In this document: positions 7,467-14,076 of the stretch, piece after piece
Position numbering within the stretch: the stretch's first letter is position 1
How the letters are laid out: each line of letters starts with the position of its first letter
Assembly: GCA_017621155.1 (NCBI GenBank)
Contig: JAGATP010000041.1
Location: forward strand, 1 to 64,000
Direction: 5' to 3'
Length of the DNA stretch: 64,000 nt
From: Clostridia bacterium
Lineage (GTDB): Bacteria > Bacillota > Clostridia > Christensenellales > Borkfalkiaceae
Program-made: the position numbers and the translations under genes
The notes under the pieces: generated by a model
What the model saw: only the letters and a program-made list of their open reading frames with translations
The model's database searches: none
Told to the model about the DNA's origin: nothing

Positions 7467-8047
7467 ACAAAAAGGAAATCGGTTCACAAAAATTGAAAGG
7501 GTTTTTCAAGAGAAGTGGTCGAGCTCCTGAAAAAGAGAAACCCTCCAAAGGGACGGCGAACGGAGGTAAAAGAAGTCCCGCATAAAATAACGGATAAGGA
7601 GAAAGTAAAGGGACAATGAAGGCTTGATTCCCTCCAACGAACGGCTGACGGAGGTAAAATAAGTTCGGTTGCAACGCACGAAAAATACGGAACAAGGAGT
7701 AGTCCGATGCAGAAGTAAGCGCTTATGCCCGATTCGAGAAAAACCGGAGAGGACGTGAGCAATGCAAAATGCAAAATCACCCGAATCAAGAAAATCCGAC
7801 GGAGAGACGGCAAAAAGAGATTTGTGTTGCCGTAAGAATGAAAAGGAAGAAAAAATCCGGAAGGGAAAGAAAGGAGGAGGGATCTTACAAACAATACAAT
7901 GCGAACAATAACGACGTCGGGAGTTGAATGGGATATCCGATCACGGGATGTGAAGGAAAAAGGGTATCGAGTGTAAGTGACAATTCCGGTAGGCGGAACT
8001 AAAATCGGTTGTATTTATCGGGAGGATCGGGAAAGATCCTCCTTTTC
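7467..8047 (+). ncRNA. Large structured non-coding RNA, about 580 nt, with two tandem pseudoknots
   Basis: The span lies between a perfect promoter and a strong terminator. It has no plausible plus-strand gene. Two copies of one motif occur at 7542-7579 and 7631-7667. Each has CCTCC, 2-3 A, a 5-mer B, a 7-nt GGC…AC, GGAGG, an 8-nt TAAAA-AA, then the complement of B. B/B' is GGGAC/GTCCC in copy 1 and CGAAC/GTTCG in copy 2, so the pairing is conserved while the sequence changes. Other helices: 7502-7508/7528-7534, GATTCG/CGAATC (7731/7782), ACGGCAA/TTGCCGT (7807/7827), GATATCC/GGGTATC (7932/7962) enclosing TCAC/GTGA, and TTCCG/CGGAA (7984/7994). It is not tmRNA, RNase P or SRP RNA by their hallmark sequences. 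Length and context would suit a large-RNA class such as ROOL, which I cannot verify. Confidence 0.7.
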
Positions 8048-8050
8048 TTT
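8021..8050 (+). terminator. Terminator of the large RNA
   Basis: GGAGGATC (8021-8028), loop GGGAAA, GATCCTCC (8035-8042), then TTTTCTTT. Confidence 0.9.
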
Positions 8051-8120
8051 GTGAACAAAAACAGACTGCCTTTCGAAGGGCAAACTTTTTTTGTCCTGTC
8101 GAAATTTTTTTCAAAAAGCT

Positions 8121-8150
8121 TGTGACCAAACGGACGGGCTGTGCGTATTA
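8121..8150 (+). promoter_or_regulatory. Candidate ECF-type (autoregulatory) promoter
   Basis: TGTGACC (8121-8127), 16 bp, CGTATTA (8144-8150), just upstream of the sigma factor gene. The GTGACC…CGTATT layout looks like clostridial ECF promoters rather than a sigma-A site. Inference only. Confidence 0.4.
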
Positions 8151-8169
8151 AAGAGTGAAGGGAGTTAAA

Positions 8170-8643
8170 ATGGGCCTCGAAAATCTCTATGAACAATATG
8201 CGGATATGCTGTATCGAGTTTCGTTCTCCCTGCTTCAGAACAAGGCGGACGCGGAAGATGCGGTGATGGACGTCTTTGAACGGTACCTTCGGGCGAGAAA
8301 ACGATTTGTTTCGTCCGAGCACGAAAAGGCGTGGCTCTTGAAGGTCGCCGTGAATCGATGCAGAGACCTTTTGCGGAAGAAGAAATTTCGCCTCTACACG
8401 CCTTTGGAGGAAGTGACTTCTCTTCCCGCCGAGGAACAGACGGTATTCGACTTTTCCGCGATTTTGTCCCTTCCGCAGGAACAGAAGGAGGTCATTCTCC
8501 TCTACTATTTCGAGGATATGAAGGTGGAAGAGATCGGTGAAGTCTTGTCCGCATCGACGTCCGCGGTTAAAATGCGGCTGGTGCGTGCAAGGGAATCTCT
8601 CAGAGAGAGATTAGGAGATGAGTATGAAATCCGACTTAAATGA
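8170..8643 (+). CDS. ECF-family RNA polymerase sigma factor
   Basis: 157 residues. Region 2 (about 5-70) has YEQYADMLYRVSFSLLQNKADAEDAVMDVFERYL and KAWLLKVAVNRCRDLLR. Region 4 (about 95-150) ends in a helix-turn-helix with VEEIGEVLSASTSAVKMRLVRARESLRERL. The ATG at 8170 is chosen because GGGAG lies 6-7 nt before it; a GTG at 8155 lacks such a site. It overlaps the next gene by 20 nt, the usual sigma/anti-sigma pairing. The signal and regulon are unknown. Confidence 0.92.
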   Translation: MGLENLYEQYADMLYRVSFSLLQNKADAEDAVMDVFERYLRARKRFVSSEHEKAWLLKVAVNRCRDLLRKKKFRLYTPLEEVTSLPAEEQTVFDFSAILSLPQEQKEVILLYYFEDMKVEEIGEVLSASTSAVKMRLVRARESLRERLGDEYEIRLK

Positions 8644-9085
8644 GTACTATAAGAGCATAAAGGCTCCCGAAGAGATGCGGGAGCGAGCTTTGACGATGAA
8701 AAGGCATCCGATCGGGCGCATTCTCACCGCGGCGGCTTCCTTTTTCCTCGTCTTTGCCTTAAGTCTTTCCGCCTTCGGGCTGACGCACGCGGAGATTGCG
8801 CTTCCGAACGCCGATCCTGCCTTTTTATCCGTCAGTCAGGACGAACGGGTGCTGACCTTTTCGGTGTTTTCTCTGGGGAAGACGACATTAAGGGCTTCGA
8901 GCGGTATCCTTATCTGCGGGGAAGCAACGGGAAAGGAAATCGTCGTTTCTAATTTTTCGAATGTGGGCTGGGGGCCTGAGCGGGACGAAACGTCCTTTGA
9001 ACTCTCCGTCTCCAAAGGAGAACTTGTCGTCGATTATACCTTCTGTTATGCGGAAGGGGAATGGAATCTTGCAAAAAAATTTTGA
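8624..9085 (+). CDS. Putative membrane anti-sigma factor
   Basis: 153 residues from the ATG at 8624, which has AGGAG at proper spacing; the ATG at 8618 is too close to that site. A short cytoplasmic segment (MKSDLNEYYKSIKAPEEMRERALTMK cut by position, about residues 1-25) precedes one transmembrane helix (about 30-52). An extracellular beta-rich part follows. This is the layout of anti-sigma factors with an N-terminal sigma-binding peptide and an external sensor. No zinc-binding HxxxCxxC motif is present. The function rests on overlap with the ECF gene. Confidence 0.7.
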   Translation: MKSDLNEYYKSIKAPEEMRERALTMKRHPIGRILTAAASFFLVFALSLSAFGLTHAEIALPNADPAFLSVSQDERVLTFSVFSLGKTTLRASSGILICGEATGKEIVVSNFSNVGWGPERDETSFELSVSKGELVVDYTFCYAEGEWNLAKKF

Positions 9086-9100
9086 AAGGAGTCTAAAAAT

Positions 9101-9739
9101 ATGAACAAAATCACCAAAATTGTAGCAGGCGTCTTGTCCTGCGCGTGTGTCGTCGGCGTCATGGCGGGCTGCAACCGGGAAGAGCCTTCCAAAAAGACCA
9201 TAGAAGGCACGGCGGGAGAAATCATCGAGAAAATCAACGTCGCCGCTTACGGCGAGAATTATAACGAGGCGGAGGATATGATGCCCCTCATCACCGCAAC
9301 GAAGGAAAGTCTCGAGGAGCAGTATCGCTCCATGTACGAGGGAGAGGAGGACATGCTCACCGACGCGCTCATTTCGGAGTGGGTGACAGGTCAGCTCGAC
9401 GGCAAAATCATTTCCTACGGCATTTTGGAGAACATGGACGGCGTCGTTGACGTCGCCTATTCCGAGCCTTGGTTCGGAGCATATTTTGTCGTGCTCGTTC
9501 GCTTTGACGAAAAGACGGACGTACAGGCAAAGACGAAGTATATGTACGACAACGCCGACAGAAGGGCTTGGATCTGCATGGAAGCGGACGAGTCGTTTGC
9601 GGCTTGCTACGGCGATATCGCCGTGTTTGCCATGATGGGCAGCTCCGAAGAAGAGGGACCGACAAAGATCAGCGTTGAAAACTATTCCAAGGCATTTGCC
9701 GCCGTTTGCGGAGAAGAGGTTGACTACATCGCAAAGTAA
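9101..9739 (+). CDS. Lipoprotein of unknown function
   Basis: 212 residues. The signal peptide ends in VMAGC, a lipobox, predicting lipidation at Cys 23 and export. The mature part is acidic with no recognised catalytic motif. GAAAGGAG precedes the ATG. It follows the sigma/anti-sigma pair by 15 nt and may belong to that regulon. A long palindromic element separates it from the MBOAT gene. Confidence 0.75.
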   Translation: MNKITKIVAGVLSCACVVGVMAGCNREEPSKKTIEGTAGEIIEKINVAAYGENYNEAEDMMPLITATKESLEEQYRSMYEGEEDMLTDALISEWVTGQLDGKIISYGILENMDGVVDVAYSEPWFGAYFVVLVRFDEKTDVQAKTKYMYDNADRRAWICMEADESFAACYGDIAVFAMMGSSEEEGPTKISVENYSKAFAAVCGEEVDYIAK

Positions 9740-9766
9740 GGTCTGAAAGGACGAATTGAATAGGCA

Positions 9767-9852
9767 AAAGTTCCCCCGAAAGGTCGTTTTCGAAGAGGGC
9801 GGGGCATCGTCCCCGCACATGCGCTCTTTCGACTCGCTGAAAGGGGAACTTT
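9767..9852 (+). other. Long three-tier inverted repeat in the leader of the MBOAT gene
   Basis: Outer arms AAAGTTCCCC (9767-9776) and GGGGAACTTT (9843-9852), middle arms TCGAAGAG (9790-9797) and CTCTTTCGA (9824-9832), inner arms GCGGGG (9799-9804) and CCCCGC (9811-9816) with a 6-nt loop. No T-run follows, so it is not a simple terminator. It ends 14 nt before the MBOAT start codon and could control readthrough or translation. Confidence 0.65.
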
Positions 9853-9866
9853 ATTTTCGGAGAATT

Positions 9867-11255
9867 ATGCTTTTTTCATCCATTGAATTTTTGTATTACT
9901 TCCTGCCCGCCGTCATGATCCTCTATTTTCTCGTCCCCAAGGCGTTGAAAAATGCGGTGTTGCTCGTCGCAAGCCTCATTTTCTACGCGTGGGGAGAGCC
10001 GATGTACGTCTTCTTGATGATCGGGGTGATATTGGTCGGCTATCTGTTCGGGCTCGGGATGCAGACGAGGTTCAAAAAGCTCTGCCTCGTAGGCAGCATT
10101 GTCTGTCTGCTCCTCATTTTGGGCTATTTCAAATACGTGGATTTCTTCATCGAGAGCTTCAACGCCGTCACGGGGCTTTCCGTCGGTCTCCTTCGGGTTG
10201 CCCTTCCCATCGGCATCAGCTTTTACACCTTTCAGGTGCTCTCTTACGAGATCGACGTCTATCGCGGCAACGTCAAGGTGCAGAAGAACATCATCGACTT
10301 TGCAACCTTCGTTGCCCTCTTCCCCCAGCTCATCGCCGGCCCGATCGTGCGCTATGCGGACATCGAAGCGCAGCTCAAAACGAGAGAGCACACCATGCAG
10401 CGTTTCCGCGAAGGGCTCGGTCGGTTTATCGTAGGACTTGCGAAGAAGGCGCTCATTGCCAACAACCTCGCCGCCTTCGTCTCCGCATTCCGCGCTTCGA
10501 CAAATCCGTCCGTCCTCTTTTATTGGCTGTATGCCCTCGCCTTTACCTTGCAGCTCTACTTTGACTTCTCGGGCTATTCGGATATGGCGATCGGACTCGG
10601 AAAAATTTTCGGCTTCGATTTCCCCGAAAACTTCGACTATCCTTACCTCTCCAAGAGCGCAACGGAATTTTGGAGAAGATGGCACAAGACGCTCGGCGGC
10701 TGGTTCCGCGATTACGTGTACATTCCCCTCGGCGGCAACCGCGTCAAGAAGTGGAGATGGGTGTTCAATACCTTCGTGGTGTGGCTCTTGACGGGGCTTT
10801 GGCACGGCGCGGCGTGGAACTTCGTCCTCTGGGGACTTCTCTTCTTCGTCCTATTGATGATTGAAAAGCTCTGGCTGAAGCGCTACCTCGATAAGTCTAA
10901 AGTGCTTTCCCGCGTCTATCTGCTCTTCTTCGTCGTGATGAGCTTCGTTCTCTTTAATGCGAATTCCATGGCGGAGGCAGGAAAAGACTTTGCCTGCCTG
11001 TTCGGCTTCGGCGATCTTCCCTTCATCAACGAGGAAACGATCTACTATTTAAGGAGCAACGCCGTTTTGTTCCTCGCGGGTATCGTCGGCTCTGTCCCGC
11101 TCGTCAAAAATCTCGTCGTCAGGATGAGAAGCACGGGATGGGGAGAAAAGGTCTTTGCGGTTGCCGAGCCCGTCGTCCTTCTCGGATTCTTGCTCCTCGT
11201 CACCGCTTATCTTGTGGACGGCTCGTTTAACCCCTTCCTCTATTTCCGCTTTTAA
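9867..11255 (+). CDS. MBOAT-family membrane O-acyltransferase (AlgI/PatA type)
   Basis: 462 residues from the ATG at 9867, where CGGAG sits 4 nt before the start and the protein begins MLFSSIEFLYYFLPAVM, the usual family N-terminus. About ten transmembrane helices are visible. Motifs include SFYTFQVLSYEIDVYRG, QLIAGPIVRY, the YFDFSGYSDMAIGL segment, and FWRRWHKTLGGWFRDYVYIP plus TGLWHGAAWNF with the conserved His. These enzymes pass acyl groups across the membrane to cell-surface polymers. The next gene supplies the expected extracytoplasmic partner. Confidence 0.93.
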   Translation: MLFSSIEFLYYFLPAVMILYFLVPKALKNAVLLVASLIFYAWGEPMYVFLMIGVILVGYLFGLGMQTRFKKLCLVGSIVCLLLILGYFKYVDFFIESFNAVTGLSVGLLRVALPIGISFYTFQVLSYEIDVYRGNVKVQKNIIDFATFVALFPQLIAGPIVRYADIEAQLKTREHTMQRFREGLGRFIVGLAKKALIANNLAAFVSAFRASTNPSVLFYWLYALAFTLQLYFDFSGYSDMAIGLGKIFGFDFPENFDYPYLSKSATEFWRRWHKTLGGWFRDYVYIPLGGNRVKKWRWVFNTFVVWLLTGLWHGAAWNFVLWGLLFFVLLMIEKLWLKRYLDKSKVLSRVYLLFFVVMSFVLFNANSMAEAGKDFACLFGFGDLPFINEETIYYLRSNAVLFLAGIVGSVPLVKNLVVRMRSTGWGEKVFAVAEPVVLLGFLLLVTAYLVDGSFNPFLYFRF

Positions 11256-11264
11256 GGAGGCGTT

Positions 11265-12347
11265 ATGAAGTTTCGATTTGATAAAAAAATGATCGGCATC
11301 GGCGTCGTCGCCGTGCTTTGGCTCTCCCTTTCCATCGGCGCTTGGGTCAAGCCCGCTACGGAATACTCCGAAGCGGAGCGGCGCACGCTCGCTACCTTCC
11401 CCGCCTTTGACAAGGATTTCCCCAAAAAATTCGAGGATTACGCCCTCGATCAGTTCCCCTTCCGCGACGCCTTTCGTACCGTGAAGTCCGTTTCCGAATA
11501 CTATGCCTTCGGCAGACTCGACAACAACGGAATTTACCTTTCGAAGGGGTATGCCTCCAAGCTCCTCTATCCGATGTCCGAACGGGACGTCAACAACGCC
11601 TGCTTCAAGATGACGCAGATCAATAAATCCTATCTGAAGGATTGCAACGTCTACGTCTCCGTCGTTCCGGATAAGAGCTATTTCCTCGCCAAGGAGAGCG
11701 GGCGGCTCTCCATCGACTATCGGGAGATGGTGGAAAAGGTGCAAAAGGGCACGCCGTTTGCAAAATACATCGATATTTTCCCCGCGCTTTCGCTCGAGGA
11801 TTACTACAAGACGGACACCCATTGGAAGTGCGAAAACCTCGAAGAGGTTTCGGCGTTGCTCCGAAAGGGCATGAATGCGCCCGCTTCCATCGCGACGTAT
11901 GAGGTCAAGCAGGTCGAAAAGCCCTTCTACGGGGTCTATTACGGGCAGTCTGCCCTTCCTCTCCCCGCAGAAACGATTTCGTATATCACCAACGATACCC
12001 TGCAAAACGCGACCATGTACAACGCGCAGACCCAAAAGACGACGTCTATCTACACGCCCGAAGCGGCGTCAAAGGACGGCTACAACTTCTTTTTGGGCGG
12101 CTCTGTTCCCCTCGTGACGGTAAACAATCCCAAGGGGGAAGAGGGAAGAGAACTCATCCTCTTCCGCGACTCCTTCGGAAGCTCGCTCGCACCTTGGCTC
12201 ATCGAGGGCTATTCCAAGGTGACGCTCGCGGATGTCCGCTACATTGCGAGCAACGTCTTGGGAAATTACATCGATTTTCACGGACAGGACGTGCTGTTTT
12301 TGTACAGTACCCTCGTCTTAAACGAAAACCTTGCGACCTTCAAGTAA
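11265..12347 (+). CDS. DHHW-family AlgJ/AlgX-like O-acetylation partner
   Basis: 360 residues. An N-terminal signal anchor (about 8-28) is followed by an extracytoplasmic SGNH-like domain. Landmarks are the ERRTLATFP segment after the anchor, DQFPFRDAFR, NGIYLSKGY, VVPDKSYF, the DTHW motif in YYKTDTHWKCENL and a late LFRDSFGSSLAPWL. With the MBOAT gene 9 nt upstream it forms the standard pair for O-acetylation of an exopolymer. The substrate is unknown. Confidence 0.9.
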   Translation: MKFRFDKKMIGIGVVAVLWLSLSIGAWVKPATEYSEAERRTLATFPAFDKDFPKKFEDYALDQFPFRDAFRTVKSVSEYYAFGRLDNNGIYLSKGYASKLLYPMSERDVNNACFKMTQINKSYLKDCNVYVSVVPDKSYFLAKESGRLSIDYREMVEKVQKGTPFAKYIDIFPALSLEDYYKTDTHWKCENLEEVSALLRKGMNAPASIATYEVKQVEKPFYGVYYGQSALPLPAETISYITNDTLQNATMYNAQTQKTTSIYTPEAASKDGYNFFLGGSVPLVTVNNPKGEEGRELILFRDSFGSSLAPWLIEGYSKVTLADVRYIASNVLGNYIDFHGQDVLFLYSTLVLNENLATFK

Positions 12348-12350
12348 GTC

Positions 12351-12386
12351 GAGGGCGGAGCTGAAGCTCCGCCCCCCCTTTTTTTC
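12351..12386 (+). terminator. Strong intrinsic terminator
   Basis: GGCGGAGC (12354-12361), TGAA loop, GCTCCGCC (12366-12373), then C-run and seven T. Confidence 0.92.
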
Positions 12387-12633
12387 GAAAAAGAAAAAAC
12401 CGTTACGACAGAATATTGTCGAACGATTCCTCGAAAATTTCGCACAGCAAAGCGAGTGCGGATTTGTCCTAGAATAAAAACATATAAATAAAGCGGAAGC
12501 GGTTTGCAAACGAGTTCTTTATCCGTCGGGGTGGGACAAGATACACAAATTTTCTTTCGGCAAATTTCGACAAAATGGTCGCGATTTCGGCAAAAGCTCT
12601 CATGTACCGCCCTTTTATCCAAGCTTCAAAGGC
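12387..12633. other. Intergenic stretch without a recognised gene
   Basis: About 250 AT-rich bases between a terminator and a promoter. I see no gene with a ribosome binding site, no tRNA and no clear riboswitch. Confidence 0.5.
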
Positions 12634-12663
12634 TTGACTTTTGGTTTTGCGGAAGTGTATTAT
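12634..12663 (+). promoter_or_regulatory. Promoter of the 65-residue gene
   Basis: TTGACT (12634-12639), 18 bp, TATTAT (12658-12663). Confidence 0.65.
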
Positions 12664-12704
12664 AGAGATACCGATAATTTGGAAAAACGAAAGGAGAAAA
12701 CATT

Positions 12705-12902
12705 ATGCAAAAAACAGAAAGAAAGGAGCTTTTCGAAGAGGTTTGCAAATCGGAAGCCCCCGTTGCGGCGGCATATTTGGCACAGGAGATCGGAGTTCTC
12801 TTCGACGATTATTTTGTCGGAGACTTCAAAACGGAACAAGACGGCATTCATTACGAACTTAGAAACGGACAGAAATTCTTGATTTCCGTTCGGGAAGAAT
12901 GA
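12705..12902 (+). CDS. Small hypothetical protein, 65 residues
   Basis: AAAGGAG precedes the ATG. The unit has its own promoter (12634) and terminator (12920), so it is a real monocistronic gene. The helical N-terminal half (KELFEEVCKSEAPVAAAYLAQ) is followed by a beta-like DDYFVGDFKTEQDGIHYEL. There is no membrane segment. I do not recognise the family. Confidence 0.7.
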   Translation: MQKTERKELFEEVCKSEAPVAAAYLAQEIGVLFDDYFVGDFKTEQDGIHYELRNGQKFLISVREE

Positions 12903-12919
12903 TCGGTACTTAAGTCGGT

Positions 12920-12952
12920 AGGCGCACCTTTTGCAAAAGGTGCGCCTTTTTT
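12920..12952 (+). terminator. Intrinsic terminator
   Basis: AGGCGCACCTTTT and AAAAGGTGCGCCT around a GC loop, then a T-run. Confidence 0.93.
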
Positions 12953-12977
12953 CCGACGATGACGCTGTGATTTAAAA

Positions 12978-13069
12978 ACCCGCAATAAAATACAATATTG
13001 AAAGTTTTGCGGTTATAAACCGCAATAAAATGAAATTTTAAAAACTTTTGCGGTTATAAACCGCAAAAG
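12978..13069 (-). repeat. Two-copy 41-bp tandem repeat forming minus-strand terminator hairpins
   Basis: The unit AACCGCAATAAAAT…TTTTGCGGTTAT occurs about 2.3 times. Each junction forms the palindrome TTGCGGTT-ATA-AACCGCAA (13007-13025 and around 13045-13069). Read on the minus strand, CTTTTGCGGTT / AACCGCAAAAG (13069-13045) is followed by TTTTT. The second unit is therefore a good terminator for the minus-strand gene ending at 13090, and the first repeats it. Confidence 0.7.
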
Positions 13070-13089
13070 CAATTGACTTTGTCGGTTTT

Positions 13090-13857
13090 TTATAAAATGC
13101 TTCCGTCCTTTCCGCTCTGAAAGAGGAGAAAGTATCCGTCCGTCTCCTTCCAGAAATCGAAGGGGACGAAATACGCTTTGTCCCGATGCTCCTTGGGAAG
13201 TTCCTCCTTCGTCTTTGCCCCGAACAGAAGGTATTTGACTCTGTCTCCCTGATAGAGTTTTCCCAAAATCGCGCCCTCTGCCTGCACGAAGAGCGCATAG
13301 GGCAGCGTTTCTTTGAATCCCGAAAAGGAAGGGAGAGAGGAAAAGCTCTCTTCGACTTCGTCCTTTACGCTTTGATAATAGGAATCGTCGATCTCCTCTT
13401 CGGACGGGTAGAAATTCTCCTCGGCGAGAAGGGAATCGTCATAAGTCCTCTCGTTGAGCGTTTCCTTTTCGGGAGCCCTGGAGGGCACCTCTTCCTTCGG
13501 CTTGAGATGAGAGAGAAGGGCGTCCAAGTCGCAGGAGAAGGATTTGTAAGAGCCGAACGCCACGGGAGTGACGAGGGTATGTACGAAACAGAGAAGGGCG
13601 CAGAAGGGCTCTTTGAGGGAAAGCTCGCTTCGGAGGGTGACTGGCGTCCCCACGGGGACGGTTAAAATTTCCTTTCCGTCCGTAAGAAGGCAGGAGTAAG
13701 TCCCTTCCGAAAGGGGGGCGAGGTGAAAGGGGGAGAGTTTTAAAGAGAGCCGATCTCCGAACTGCTCCGCCTTTAAAATACATTCCACCTTGCTTCCGTC
13801 CGAGGAAAAGCCGCTGCCGATCTCGGACAGGGTGATCGTTCGTTCCAGATAAATCAT
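13090..13857 (-). CDS. Hypothetical protein with beta-rich N-terminus
   Basis: 255 residues from the ATG at 13857. The first 125 residues are beta-rich (LERTITLSEIGSGF…) and are followed by an acidic, Ser/Glu-rich linker (about 130-180). The C-terminal part ends KAYFVPFDFWKETDGYFLLF. No signal peptide or membrane segment is seen and no family is recognised. There is no Shine-Dalgarno: TATAAT ends six bases before the ATG, so the mRNA may be leaderless. Divergent from pckG. Confidence 0.7.
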   Translation of the reverse strand: MIYLERTITLSEIGSGFSSDGSKVECILKAEQFGDRLSLKLSPFHLAPLSEGTYSCLLTDGKEILTVPVGTPVTLRSELSLKEPFCALLCFVHTLVTPVAFGSYKSFSCDLDALLSHLKPKEEVPSRAPEKETLNERTYDDSLLAEENFYPSEEEIDDSYYQSVKDEVEESFSSLPSFSGFKETLPYALFVQAEGAILGKLYQGDRVKYLLFGAKTKEELPKEHRDKAYFVPFDFWKETDGYFLLFQSGKDGSIL

Positions 13858-13863
13858 GCTATC

Positions 13864-13869
13864 ATTATA
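13864..13869 (-). promoter_or_regulatory. Candidate -10 box for a leaderless transcript
   Basis: Minus-strand TATAAT followed by GATAGC and the ATG at 13857, matching the spacing at ruvX. The -35 is poor. Confidence 0.45.
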
Positions 13870-14007
13870 GAGAAAAGAGGGGTAAAAAGAATGGCTTTTT
13901 TCGTCGAAAAAGGGAAATTTGAAGGGCATTCGGTTTTTTTTATTCCTTCCATCGGGAAGATGAAACCTTCTATCATCGGTTTTTCCGAAAAATTTCCGAA
14001 AAAACTG

Positions 14008-14036
14008 TTTACTTTCCCCCTGTTTGGTGGTATAAT
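14008..14036 (+). promoter_or_regulatory. pckG promoter
   Basis: TTTACT (14008-14013), 17 bp, TATAAT (14031-14036), with extended TGG. Confidence 0.75.
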
Positions 14037-14076
14037 TATTATGGAAGAAAAAGGATTTTTTAAGGAGATAATTACA

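Noticed and set aside
7276-7695. 139-residue minus-strand reading frame across the RNA locus
   Set aside because: No ribosome site, Phe/Ser-rich composition as expected for the complement of purine-rich RNA, and it crosses two outward promoters and a terminator.
7467-8047. tmRNA, RNase P RNA or a riboswitch
   Set aside because: No tRNA-like ends or tag frame, no RNase P core sequence, and it ends in its own terminator 120 nt before an unrelated gene with its own promoter.
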